In this document: piece after piece, positions 22,609-31,919 of the stretch
How positions within the stretch are numbered: the stretch's first letter is position 1
Layout of the letters: each line of letters begins with the position of its first letter
Source: Embleya scabrispora
Lineage (GTDB): Bacteria; Actinomycetota; Actinomycetes; Streptomycetales; Streptomycetaceae
Direction of reading: 5' to 3'
Assembly (NCBI RefSeq): GCF_002024165.1
Contig: NZ_MWQN01000001.1
Span: 6,572,001-6,636,000 of the forward strand
DNA: 64,000 bases
The notes under the pieces: generated by a model
What the model was told of the DNA's origin: nothing
Database searches by the model: none
The model's input: the letters and a program-made list of their open reading frames with translations, nothing else
Made by a program: the position numbers and the translations under genes

Positions 22609-25149
22609 ATGCTGATCCGTCTCTCGCTCGCCAACCTGTGGGCCCGCAAACGCCGGCTCGTGGGACTGTCCCTCGCGGTGCTGCTCGGCACCGCGTTCCT
22701 CTCCGGCGCGCTCGTGCTCGCCGACACCTTGAGCTCGTCCATCGGCGGGCTGATCCGTGACAGCGGCGCCGGCACCGACGTGGTGGTGCGCAACGCGACC
22801 GCGGTCACCGACCGGCCCGGCAGCCAGCGCGGCGGCATCGACGCGGCGCTGGTGGACCGGGTCCGGGCGGTGCCGGGGGTCGCCGCCGCCGAGCCGGTCA
22901 TCCAGGGCTACGGCCAGGTGGTCGGCAAGGACGGCAAGGCGCTCACCGGCAACGGCCCCCGGACGGCGGGCAATTGGGTGCCGGATCCGGCACTGACGCC
23001 GTACCGGCTGGCCACCGGGCGCGCCCCCGCCAAGCCCGACGAGGTGGTGATCGACCGGGCCACCGCCAAGCAGGGACACCTCGCCCCCGGCGACCGGGTC
23101 ACCGTGCTGACCCCGGGGCCGGTCCCGGTCACGATCGTCGGCGTCGCCACCTTCGGCGACGAGGATGCCTTCGGTGGCGGCTCGTACACCGCCTTCGACC
23201 TCGAGGGCGCGCGGCAACACGTGCAGCGCGATCCGGGCAAGGTCGGCACGATCGCCGTGCGGGCCGTGGCCGGCACCGACCAGAAGGAATTGGCCGCGCG
23301 GATCCAGCGGGCACTGCCCGCCGACACCCAGGCACTGCCCGGCAAGGCGGCCACGGGGGAGGCGGTCGATGCCGTCGAGGACGGCTTCCTGAAGGTCTTC
23401 CGCACCTTCCTGACCGTGTTCGCGGTGATCGCGCTGGTGGTCGCGGCCTTCTCGATCAACCACACCTTCTCCGTGGTGGCCGCGCAGCGCACCCGCGAGG
23501 TCGCGCTGATGCGGGCATTGGGCGCGAGTCGAGGGCAGGTGCTGCGGCAGGCGCTGATCGAGGCGTTGCTGATCGGTGTGGTGGCGTCCGCCGCCGGGCT
23601 GGCCGCCGGGCTCGGACTGGCCGCCGGGCTGAGGGAGTTGTTCGCCTCGATCGGCTTCACGCTGCCCGCTCGGGGGCTGGTGTTCAAGGCGGCCACGGCG
23701 CTGACGGTATTGCCGGTGGGCATCCTGGTGACGGCGTTCGCGGCGCTGGTGCCGGCCCTGCGCGGCTCGCGGGTGGCGCCGGTGACGGCGCTGCGCGGTG
23801 CGGGAGCCGAGCAGGTGCGGTTGCCGCGGCGTCGACTCGTCGCGGGGCTGGCGCTGCTCGCGGCCGGGCTTGGAATGGGCATTGTCGGCGGTGGCATGGT
23901 GGGCCTGGCCGTCGCGGCGCCGGCGGTGCTCGCGGGGGTCCTGCTGGTCGCCCCGGCGGGGATCCGGGCCGCGGGCGGACCGCTGACCGCTCTGCTGCCG
24001 CGACTGCGCGGTGCGCCCGGTGCGTTGGCGCGGGGCAACCTGCTGCGCAGTCCGCGTCGGACCGCCGGTGCGGCGACGGCGATGCTGCTCGGGATCGCGA
24101 TCGTGACGGTGTTCGCGGTGTTCGCGGCCTCGTTCAAGGAGGGCTCCGGGGCGGAGACCCGCAAGGTGGTCGCCGGGCAACTGGTGATCGGCGGCTCCTC
24201 GCCCGCCGGCTGGGCCGGTGGCGGACACAGCCCCGAACTCACGCGCCGGACGGCGCAGATACCGGGTGTCGAGGCGGTGAGCGGGCTGCGCAACGCGACC
24301 TCGCTCGTGGACGGGCAGAGCCGGCAGATGCTCGCCGTCGACTCGGCCCGGCTGGACCGGTTGTTCAACCTCGACGTGACCCGCGGGCGGGTGACGGCAC
24401 TGGGCCCGGCCGGGATGGCCGTGTCGGAGAGCGCCGCGAAGGATCGCGGCTGGGTGCTCGGCTCGACGACCGAGGTCACCTTCCCCGACGGCGCCCGGCA
24501 GCGCTTCACGGTGACGGGGCTGTACGACCGCACGGCGATCGTCGGCGACTACCTGATCGATCGCACGGCGTGGGAGTCGCACGCGGACGCGGCCCTGGAC
24601 GCGGCGACGGTGTTGCGGCTGGCGCCGGGTGTGGCCACGGGGACGGTCAAGGCCGAGGTGCAGCGGATCGCCAAGGACTACGGCGCGCCCACGGTACGTG
24701 ACAAGGAGGGGTTCGTGGCGGCCCGGGCGAAGATGCTGCAGACGCTGGTCGCGGTGGTCTACGTGCTCCTGGCGCTGGCGCTGCTGATCGCGCTGGGCGG
24801 GATCGCCAACACACTGTCCCTGGCGGCCCACGAACGCACCCGCGAACTGGGCCTGTTGCGCGCGATCGGCGCGGCCCGGGCCCAGGTGCGGTCGGCGCTG
24901 CGCTGGGAGTCGACGCTCGTGGCGGTGATCGGAGCCGCGACCGGGCTCGTGGTCGGACTGTTCCTGGGATGGGTGGCGATCCGCGCCATCGGCGGCCCGA
25001 ACGCGGGGGCGGCACTGCCGTTCGCGGTGCCCTCGACGCAGTTGGCGGTGCTGGTGGTGGTGGGCGCGCTCGGCGGATTGCTGGCCGGAGCACGTCCCGC
25101 CGCACGGGCAGCCCGACTGCCGGTCCTACGCTCGATCTCGGCCGAGTAG
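22609..25149 (+). CDS. FtsX-like ABC permease, second copy
   Basis: 846-residue permease with the full MacB/FtsX double layout. It has an N-terminal TM helix (about 15-37), a periplasmic domain, and a first FtsX module (about 255-385: FRTFLTVFAVIALVVAAFSINHTFSVV, REVALMRALGASRGQVLRQALIEALLIG). Two more TMs near 405-450, a second periplasmic domain and a second FtsX module follow (TLVAVVYVLLALALLIALGGIANTLSLA, RELGLLRAIGAARAQVRSALRWE). The ending ARPAARAARLPVLRSISAE is intact, in contrast with the truncated paralogue at 15231. GGGGAG precedes ATG 22609. A strong terminator follows immediately. Confidence 0.93.
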   Translation: MLIRLSLANLWARKRRLVGLSLAVLLGTAFLSGALVLADTLSSSIGGLIRDSGAGTDVVVRNATAVTDRPGSQRGGIDAALVDRVRAVPGVAAAEPVIQGYGQVVGKDGKALTGNGPRTAGNWVPDPALTPYRLATGRAPAKPDEVVIDRATAKQGHLAPGDRVTVLTPGPVPVTIVGVATFGDEDAFGGGSYTAFDLEGARQHVQRDPGKVGTIAVRAVAGTDQKELAARIQRALPADTQALPGKAATGEAVDAVEDGFLKVFRTFLTVFAVIALVVAAFSINHTFSVVAAQRTREVALMRALGASRGQVLRQALIEALLIGVVASAAGLAAGLGLAAGLRELFASIGFTLPARGLVFKAATALTVLPVGILVTAFAALVPALRGSRVAPVTALRGAGAEQVRLPRRRLVAGLALLAAGLGMGIVGGGMVGLAVAAPAVLAGVLLVAPAGIRAAGGPLTALLPRLRGAPGALARGNLLRSPRRTAGAATAMLLGIAIVTVFAVFAASFKEGSGAETRKVVAGQLVIGGSSPAGWAGGGHSPELTRRTAQIPGVEAVSGLRNATSLVDGQSRQMLAVDSARLDRLFNLDVTRGRVTALGPAGMAVSESAAKDRGWVLGSTTEVTFPDGARQRFTVTGLYDRTAIVGDYLIDRTAWESHADAALDAATVLRLAPGVATGTVKAEVQRIAKDYGAPTVRDKEGFVAARAKMLQTLVAVVYVLLALALLIALGGIANTLSLAAHERTRELGLLRAIGAARAQVRSALRWESTLVAVIGAATGLVVGLFLGWVAIRAIGGPNAGAALPFAVPSTQLAVLVVVGALGGLLAGARPAARAARLPVLRSISAE

Positions 25150-25156
25150 ACACAAC

Positions 25157-25203
25157 CCCGACCGCCGGCCGAGCCGAAACACCTCGGCCGGCGGTCGGGT
25201 TTT
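25157..25203 (+). terminator. Strong intrinsic terminator after the second ABC operon
   Basis: A perfect 17-bp stem (25157-25173 with 25183-25199, CCCGACCGCCGGCCGAG and its complement), a 9-base loop and TTTT. This is a textbook rho-independent signal, seven bases after the permease stop. Its right arm and T-run appear to be the parent of the short repeats that follow. Confidence 0.9.
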
Positions 25204-25545
25204 GCTCGACTTCGGCCTCAAGCGCCGGCCGGGCTGGGATGTGTCGGCCGGCGGTTGGGTTTTGTTGGGCTTGGCTTCGGGTGCCGGTCGGGTTGGGGTG
25301 TGTGGGCCGGCGGTTGGGTTGTGGTTTGGCTTTGGCCGCAAGCGCCGGTCGGGCTGGGATGTTTCGGTAGGCGGTTGGGTTTCGCTTTGGCTTTGGCTTT
25401 GGGTGCCGGCCGGGTTAGGTGGGTCGGTCGGTGGTTGGGTCTTGTTCGGCTTTGGGTTCGAGTGCCGGCGGCCGGGTTCAGGTGTGTCAGCCGGTGGTTG
25501 GGTTGTGGTTTGGTGCCGGTACGGGTCGATCCGGCACGTGTGATG
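25183..25545. repeat. About six diverged tandem copies derived from the terminator arm (~63 bp period)
   Basis: The word YGGCCGGCGGTYGGGTTTT of the terminator's right arm recurs with decay near 25184, 25241, 25305, 25366, 25426 and 25489. Between copies lies a second conserved word, roughly GGYTTCGGGTGCCGGTCGGG. Left arms are not preserved, so the copies cannot form the original stem. Reading frames over this stretch give only Gly/Trp/Leu/Val monotony and no ribosome site. Confidence 0.7.
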
Positions 25546-26317
25546 GGCCGCCGCCGGCGTTCGGGGCTCCAAGACTCCGGGCCTCCGGCGAGACGGGTGC
25601 ATGGCCTGGCGAAAACCGGCCGGCAGCGGGGAGCGGGTGGGTGGTTGGGTCCGGTTCCCCGGAGGGCCTTTTCGAGTGGGTCGGGCGCTTCCGGCGAGAA
25701 TCGTGCTTCGGCTGCGTGGGCCGGTGCGGGGTCTGTCCGAGTCGGTGGTGGGTTGCGGCCGGCGTTCGGGGCTCCGGGTTTTGGGGCTTTCGGTGAGGCG
25801 GGTGTGTTGGTTGGGGAAAGCGGCCAACGGCGGCCGGCCGGGGAGGGGACTCGGGTTGTGTCTGCCGGGCTTGCGCTCCCGAGTGGGCCGGCTGTTCTCG
25901 ACGGGCGTCGCGCCTTCGGCTGCGGGTGGCCGGTCCGGCGCCGGCCCGAGTCGGTGGCGGGTTGCCGCCGTCGTTCGGGCCCGAGAGACTGCGGCTTTCG
26001 GCGAGGCGGGTGCGTTGGTTGGGGAAAAGCGGCCAACGGCGGCGGGCGGGGTGGGCGCTCGGGTCCTGTTTGCCGGGCTTGCGTTCGCGAGTGGATCGGG
26101 TGGTCCTCGGCGGGCGTTGCGCCTGTGGCTGCGTGCAGCTGGTGCGGGGTTGGTCCGAGTCGGTAACGGGTCGCCGCCGGCGTCCGGGACTGCGGGCTTC
26201 CGGCGAGACGGGCGTGTTGCTTGGCGAAAACCGGCCGGCAACAGGGAGCAGGGAGGGCGCTCGGGTCGAGTCCTCCGGAGAGGCTTCCCGGGTGGGCCGG
26301 TGTTTCCGGCGGCCGGT
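25546..26317 (+). repeat. Left block of the 210-bp repeat array: four units in forward orientation
   Basis: Units end with the marker GAGTCGGTGGYGGG at 25739, 25948 and 26158 (209 and 210 bp apart); the fourth is partial and fades near 26317. Two subtypes exist. Type A has a core GGCGAAAACCGGCCGGCA (25608 and 26224), and type B has GGGGAAAGCGGCCAACGG or the same with one extra A (25813 and 26031). The order is A-B-B-A. On the minus strand each core reads as a short GC palindrome followed by TTTT. Confidence 0.75.
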
Positions 26318-26655
26318 GGCATGTGGGTGGCGAAGGTTCACGAACCCGGATCGTGTGGGGTGTTGTTTCCCTGTTCTGAGAGAAAACCGCAGGTCGATGC
26401 AGGCGGGCGGCTGTTGGGGGTGTCTCGGGATCCGGGTTCGGCTCCTACTGGGCACTTTCGGTCTTCTCGACGGCCTCTGTGGGGTCGCAGTGCCTGAATC
26501 TGGCTCCGATCGGGCGGTTTCGGTCGCCGCCCCTGCGTGGAGGGGGGCCGGAGCGTACGAAACCGGCACTCGACACCCGACTTTCCATCCCGGCCGCACA
26601 AAACCGCAGGTCACCGAAGCTCGAAGCCCGCAACCACCCCGCTGGGATCCGGTTT
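26318..26655. other. Centre of the repeat domain
   Basis: 338 bp separating the two opposed blocks. It has a 12-bp inverted repeat CGAACCCGGATC (26341-26352) / GATCCGGGTTCG (26429-26440), and the word AAAACCGCAGGTC occurs twice (about 26384 and 26600). GC content is slightly lower than in the blocks. No credible gene. Confidence 0.5.
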
Positions 26656-27730
26656 CGAGCCCCAACTCCTTTCCAACACCCCCCGAAACGCCCAGACCCA
26701 CTCGGAAAGGCTCCCCGACGGACTCAACCGGCCCCCCCGCCGCTGCCGGCCGGTTTTCGCCGAGTAACGCACTCGTCTCGCTGAGAGCCCCCGGTCTTGG
26801 AGCCCCGAACTCCGCGGCGGCCCACCACCGACCCGGACCGGCCCCGAAACGGCCCCGGAACGGCCACCCGCAGCCACAGGCCCAACGCCCGCCGAGGACT
26901 ACCGGCCCTCTACGGAACGCAAGCCCGGCGGACACGACCCGAGCCCCCTCCTCGGCCCGCCGCCGTTGGCCGCTTTTCCCCAACCAACACACCCGCCTCG
27001 TCGAAAGCCCCAGATCCCACGCCGGCGGCGGCACACCACCGACTCGGACAGACCCGCATTGGCTCCTCGTCACCGAAGCGCAACGCTCGTCCAGAACACT
27101 CGGCCCATTCGGGGAGGCTCTTCGGCGGACTCGACCGGACCGCCCTCCCCGCCCGCCGCTGCCGGCCGGTTTTCGCCGACCCACGCGCTCATCTCGTCGG
27201 GAGCTCTGTGTCTTGGAGCCCCGAACGCCGGCGGCGGCCCACCTCCGACTCGGGCAAACCCCGCACCGGCCACCCGCAGCCAAGGCGTAACGCCCGCAGT
27301 GGACTACCCGGCCCACTCGGGTACGCAAGCCCGGCAGGCGCGACCCGAGCCCCCTCCTCGGCCCGCCGCCGTTGGCCGCTTTTCCCCGACCAACACGCCC
27401 GCCTCGTCGAAAGCCCCAGGTCCCGGAGCCCCGAACGCCGGCGGCGGCCCACCTCCGACTCGGACAGACCCCGCTCCGGCCACCCGCAGCCCAAGGCGCA
27501 ACGCTCGTTGGGGACACTCGGCCCACTCGGGAAGGCTCTTCGGCGGACGGGACCGGACCGACCGCCCTCCCGGCCCGTCGCTGCCCGCCGGTTTTCATCG
27601 AGCAATGCACCCGTATTGTCGGGCACCGCTTGGTCTCGGAGTCCGGGACGTTGGCGGCGTTCCACGACCGTACTCGGGCGGACCTCGCGCCGGCCGCCGC
27701 AACCAGAAGCGCGCAATTCGGTAAGCGCGG
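26656..27730 (-). repeat. Right block of the 210-bp repeat array: five units in reverse orientation
   Basis: The complement of the left marker (CCACCWCCGACTCGG) occurs near 26821, 27034, 27238, 27448 and 27660, so the period is 204-213 bp. Cores alternate strictly: type A GCCGGCCGGTTTTCGCC near 26746 and 27162 (degraded near 27583), type B GTTGGCCGCTTTTCCCC near 26964 and 27371. Here the TTTT runs are on the plus strand, so the two blocks point away from each other. Stretches of 40-60 bp are nearly identical between like subtypes. Confidence 0.75.
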
Positions 27731-27955
27731 ACTGGGCTGGTGGGGGTGTGTCGGTCGGTGGTGGCTCGGGTGGTGCTTGGGGGTTGCCGATGTTTGGTTT
27801 CAAGTGCCGGTCAGGGCTACGTGGTTCGGCGGGGGAGCGTGGGCTGCTGCTTGGGTGGGGTGATGTGGTGTGTTTGTCCGAGGGGGACTGTGTTTGCGTG
27901 GGGCGCTCCGGGGTTTTCGGGACCATTGGGTGGTACTTATTTGGTGGGGTTTGGG
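27731..27955. other. G/T-rich spacer between repeat array and ABC exporter
   Basis: 225 bp with one more diverged copy of the short-repeat word (GGTTTCAAGTGCCGGTCAGGG near 27799) and many TGGGG runs. No gene or clear terminator for the minus-strand exporter was seen. Confidence 0.4.
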
Positions 27956-30900
27956 TCAGGCGGCGCGTTTGGTGGTGGCGGTGAAGGCTGCCCATAGGGA
28001 GGCGTAGGGGCCGGATTTGGTGAGGAGTTCGGTGTGGGTGCCGAGTTCGACCAGGCGGCCGCGGTCGATTACCGCGATGCGGTCGGCTCGGGCGGCGGTG
28101 GTGAGGCGGTGGGCCACGACCAGGGTGGTGCGGCGGCCGGTGAGGGTTTCCGTGGCTCGGGTGACCGCGGCCTCCGTGGCGAGGTCGAGGGCGGCGGTGG
28201 CCTCGTCGAGCAAGAGGATGTCCGGGTCGACCAGATAGGCCCGGGCGAGCGCGATCAACTGGCGTTGCCCCGCCGACAGGTTGCGGCCGCGTTCGCCGAC
28301 GTCGTGCAGATAGCCCCCGGCCAGGTCGGCGATCGCCGCGTGTGCGCCGACCGCGCGGGCCGCCGCCTCGACCTCGGCGTCGTCGGCGTCCGGGCGGCCG
28401 TACGCGATGGCGTCCCGGACGCTGCCGGGGGCCAGATACGCCTCCTGTGGGACGATGCCGAGCCGGTGTCGGTAGGCCGCGAGGTCGTAGTCGCGGACGT
28501 CCACCCCGTCCACCGTCACCGCACCGGACGTCACGTCGTAGAACCGGGCCACCAGCTTGACCAGCGTCGACTTGCCCGCACCCGTCTGTCCGACCAGCGC
28601 GAGCGTCTCACCCGGCTCGATCCGCAACGTCACTCCCGACAACACCTCGGGCGACCCCGCGGCCACCGACCCCGCCTCCGATCCGGCCTCCGCCTCCGCG
28701 AACGCGGGTGCGTTGTACGCGAAGTGCACGTTCTCGAAGGCGATCGCGCCCTTGAGCCCGCCCACCGGCACCGGCACCGCGGTGGCCGGCGGCGGTGTCG
28801 TGGTGGGCGTACGCAGCAGATCCCGGATTCGGCGCAGCCCCACCGCCGCCTGCTGATACCCGTCGAACACCTGCGACAGCTGCTGGATCGGCGAGAAGAA
28901 CATGTCGATGTAGAGCAGGTACGCGATCAACGCACCGGCCGACAACGTCCCGCCGCCCACGCGATGCGCCCCGACGATCAGCGCGAGCGCCGCCGCGAGG
29001 CTGGACAGGAACTGCCCGAACGGGAAGTACAGCGCGATGTAGCGCTGCGCCCGAAGCCGGGACGCGCGGTAGTCGTCGCTGCGCTCGGCGAACCGCTCCG
29101 AGTTGCGCCCCTCGCGCCGAAACGCCTGCGACACCCGCAACCCCGCGACGTTCTCCTGGAGATCGGCGTTGACCACGCTGACCTTCTCGCGCGCCTCGGT
29201 GTACGCCTTCGACGACCGCGACCGGAACACCACCGTCGCCGCGATCAACACCGGCAGCACGCTCATCACGATCAGCCCGAGCTCCCAGTCGAGCACGAGC
29301 AGCGCGACCATGATCCCGAAGAAGGTCAGCACACTGACCACCGCGCTGATCAGCCCGGTCTGCAAGAACGTGGACAGCGCGTCCACGTCGGTGGTCATCC
29401 GGGTCATGATCCGCCCGGACAACTCGCGTTCGTAGTAGTCCAGACCGAGCCGTTGCAGATGCGCGAACGTCTTCACCCGCAGCGTGTACAGCAACCGCTC
29501 GCCGGTACGGCCCGCGACCATCGCCTGTCCGACGTTGACGAACCAGTCCGCCATCACGATCACGATGGCGATCAGCGACACCGTCATGATCGCGCCGGTG
29601 GCCCCGTCGTCGATGCCCCGGTCGATCCCGTCCCGGATCAGCGCCGGCAACGCGAGCTGGGCGCCGGTGTCCAGGATCACCAGCACGAACCCGAGCAGCA
29701 GCGCCCAGCGGAACGGCCGCAGCAGCGACCGCAGATCGAACGCCGTGTCCGAGCGCCGCGCCGCCGCGTCGTCCACATCGGGCGTATCCGTCGCCGGGGG
29801 CAACTTCTGCACCTGGGCCAGCAGTTCGGGCGTGGCCTGGAGCATCGCCGCCCAATTCCCCGGACCACCACCGGTCCGGGTACGGGCCATCGCACTCGTA
29901 CTCGGCGCCGGGCGATCGGACGACGCCGTCGCGCGATCCCACAACCCGGGCGTCACCCCGTTCGCGCCGCCCGAGGCCGCCCCCGCCTCGGCGAGCGGCG
30001 ACGGAAGGTGCGCGTCCACCCCCTCGGCGTCGTCGCCCGGACCGGACAGCAGCAGGCGATACAGCGAACACCGCGCGGTCAACTGGTCGTGCGTGCCCAC
30101 GTCCACCAGCCGGCCCCGGTCCAACACCGCGATCCGGTCGGCCAGTTCCAACGTCGAGCGGCGGTGCGCGACCAGGATCGTGGTCCGCCCCGCCATCACC
30201 CGGTGCAGCGTGGCGTGGATCTCCGCCTCGACCTTGGGGTCCACCGCCGAAGTGGCGTCGTCGAGCAGCAGGATGCGCGGGTCGGTGAGCAACGCCCGCG
30301 CCAGCGCCACCCGTTGCCGCTGCCCGCCGGACAGGGTCAGCCCCTGCTCGCCGACCACCGTGGCGTAGCCGTCGGGCAGTTCGCGGATGAACTCGTCCGC
30401 CTCGGCCGCCCGCGCCGCCGCGCGCACCTGCTCGTCGGTCGCGTCCGGCCGGCCGTAGGCGATGTTCGCGCGCACCGAGTCGGAGAACAGGAAGCTGTCC
30501 TCCATCACCAGCCCGATCGCCGCGCGCAGCGAATCGAAGGTCAGGTCCCGCACGTCGCGCCCGTCCACCCGGATCGCGCCCGACTGCACGTCGTAGAACC
30601 GGGGGAGCAGCATCGACACGGTGGACTTGCCCGATCCGGACGTGCCCACAAGCGCCAAGGTCTCGCCCGGCTCCACCCGCAGCGACAGCCCGTCCAGCAC
30701 CGGCCGCGAGGCGACGTAGCCGAACCGCACGTTCGCCAACTCGACCGAGGCGGCGACCGCCGGCAACACCTCGGCGTCCGGCCTCTCGGTCACGACCGGC
30801 TGCGAGTCGATCACCTCGAAGATGCGCTCCACGCTGGCCCGCGCCTGCTGGCCGAAGGTCAGCAGGCCGGACAACATCCGCACCGGGCCGACCAACTGGC

Positions 30901-31774
30901 CCAGATAGGCGGAGAACGCGAGGAACGTACCGAGGGTGATCTCGCCGCGCACCGCCAACCACCCGCCGAGCGCGAGCACGCCGACCTGACCGAGCGCGGG
31001 GATCGCGGACAACGTCGGGGTGTACCGGCTGTTCAACCGCACCGAGCGCAACCGGGACGCGAACAGCGTGCGGCCGGCCGCCTCGAGCCGGGCCAACTCC
31101 TGCTCCTCCTGCCCGAAACCCTTGACCACCCGCACCCCGGTGACCGCGCTCTCCACCACCCCGGCCAGCGCGGCGGCGTCCTGCTGGGCCTGCCACGTGG
31201 CCGGGAATAGTCGCTTCCTGGACAGGTAGGCCACCGCGAACAGCCCCGGACCCACCGCCAGCGAGACCACCGTGAGCAGCGGGGACAGCCAGAACATCAC
31301 GCCGAGCGAGATGACGAACAGCAGTACGTTGCCGGTCATCATCGGGATCATCGCCATGAAGCCCTGGACCATGGTCACGTCGGAGATGCCCCGGCTGACG
31401 ATCTGTCCGGTCTGCAACTCGTCCTGCCGGGCCCCGTCCAGGCGGGAGAGCGCGCCGAAGATCCGGGTGCGCAGGTCGTACTGCACGTCGAGGGACAACT
31501 TGCCGCCGACATAGCGCCGGGCGTAGGCACACCCGAAGGTCACCAGGGCCGCGCCCACGAGCAGGATCGACAGCGGCACGAGGCCGCCCGTCTCACCCGC
31601 GACCGCGTCGTCGACCACCCGGCGCTGGACGAGCGGTACGAGCGCGGTCACGGCCATTCCCACGAGGGAGGCGCCGAACGCGATCAGAACGCTGCTCCGA
31701 TACCGCCACGAGGCCGCCATGAGTCGGCGGAGCCAGCCGTGTTCGGGGCGGCCTGGCGCGGGTCCGGTTGTCAT
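27956..31774 (-). CDS. Fused ABC exporter (TMD-NBD-TMD-NBD), heterodimer-type with one degenerate site
   Basis: 1272-residue single-chain type IV ABC exporter. TMD1 covers about 18-325 and NBD1 about 345-590 (Walker A GTSGSGKST near 377, LSGGQRQRV, Walker B ILLLDDATSAVD). A 90-residue linker follows. TMD2 covers about 680-965 and NBD2 about 1010-1265 (GQTGAGKST near 1060, LSAGQRQ, ILLLDEATAALD). NBD1 has Asp where the catalytic Glu belongs while NBD2 keeps Glu, as in asymmetric heterodimeric exporters such as TM287/288 or BmrCD, here joined in one chain. Likely exports a drug or lipid. ATG 31774 follows a TAGAAT -10, implying a leaderless mRNA. Confidence 0.93.
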   Translation of the reverse strand: MTTGPAPGRPEHGWLRRLMAASWRYRSSVLIAFGASLVGMAVTALVPLVQRRVVDDAVAGETGGLVPLSILLVGAALVTFGCAYARRYVGGKLSLDVQYDLRTRIFGALSRLDGARQDELQTGQIVSRGISDVTMVQGFMAMIPMMTGNVLLFVISLGVMFWLSPLLTVVSLAVGPGLFAVAYLSRKRLFPATWQAQQDAAALAGVVESAVTGVRVVKGFGQEEQELARLEAAGRTLFASRLRSVRLNSRYTPTLSAIPALGQVGVLALGGWLAVRGEITLGTFLAFSAYLGQLVGPVRMLSGLLTFGQQARASVERIFEVIDSQPVVTERPDAEVLPAVAASVELANVRFGYVASRPVLDGLSLRVEPGETLALVGTSGSGKSTVSMLLPRFYDVQSGAIRVDGRDVRDLTFDSLRAAIGLVMEDSFLFSDSVRANIAYGRPDATDEQVRAAARAAEADEFIRELPDGYATVVGEQGLTLSGGQRQRVALARALLTDPRILLLDDATSAVDPKVEAEIHATLHRVMAGRTTILVAHRRSTLELADRIAVLDRGRLVDVGTHDQLTARCSLYRLLLSGPGDDAEGVDAHLPSPLAEAGAASGGANGVTPGLWDRATASSDRPAPSTSAMARTRTGGGPGNWAAMLQATPELLAQVQKLPPATDTPDVDDAAARRSDTAFDLRSLLRPFRWALLLGFVLVILDTGAQLALPALIRDGIDRGIDDGATGAIMTVSLIAIVIVMADWFVNVGQAMVAGRTGERLLYTLRVKTFAHLQRLGLDYYERELSGRIMTRMTTDVDALSTFLQTGLISAVVSVLTFFGIMVALLVLDWELGLIVMSVLPVLIAATVVFRSRSSKAYTEAREKVSVVNADLQENVAGLRVSQAFRREGRNSERFAERSDDYRASRLRAQRYIALYFPFGQFLSSLAAALALIVGAHRVGGGTLSAGALIAYLLYIDMFFSPIQQLSQVFDGYQQAAVGLRRIRDLLRTPTTTPPPATAVPVPVGGLKGAIAFENVHFAYNAPAFAEAEAGSEAGSVAAGSPEVLSGVTLRIEPGETLALVGQTGAGKSTLVKLVARFYDVTSGAVTVDGVDVRDYDLAAYRHRLGIVPQEAYLAPGSVRDAIAYGRPDADDAEVEAAARAVGAHAAIADLAGGYLHDVGERGRNLSAGQRQLIALARAYLVDPDILLLDEATAALDLATEAAVTRATETLTGRRTTLVVAHRLTTAARADRIAVIDRGRLVELGTHTELLTKSGPYASLWAAFTATTKRAA

Positions 31775-31799
31775 AGCCAACCATTCTAATTGTTAACCC
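31775..31799 (-). promoter_or_regulatory. Leaderless promoter of the fused ABC exporter
   Basis: On the minus strand TAGAAT (31788-31783) lies eight bases before the ATG. The AT-rich word GGTTAACAATTAGAATGG overlaps it and could be a MarR-type operator; that is inference. Confidence 0.5.
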
Positions 31800-31919
31800 A
31801 GGAAACGATGTTCGGACAAGCACACCGAGCCCTGGACCCCGTACACCCACCGGGCCATCATGGGCCGCGCCCCGGCGCGCCGGGCCGACCTCCGCCCACC
31901 GCCGACCCACGGAGCCGCC

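Noticed and set aside
25126-27984. Several reading frames of 250-700 codons on both strands over the 210-bp array
   Set aside because: They encode Pro/Arg/Thr or Gly/Val/Arg monotony, change frame between repeat units, overlap each other on both strands, and have no ribosome sites or recognisable domain.
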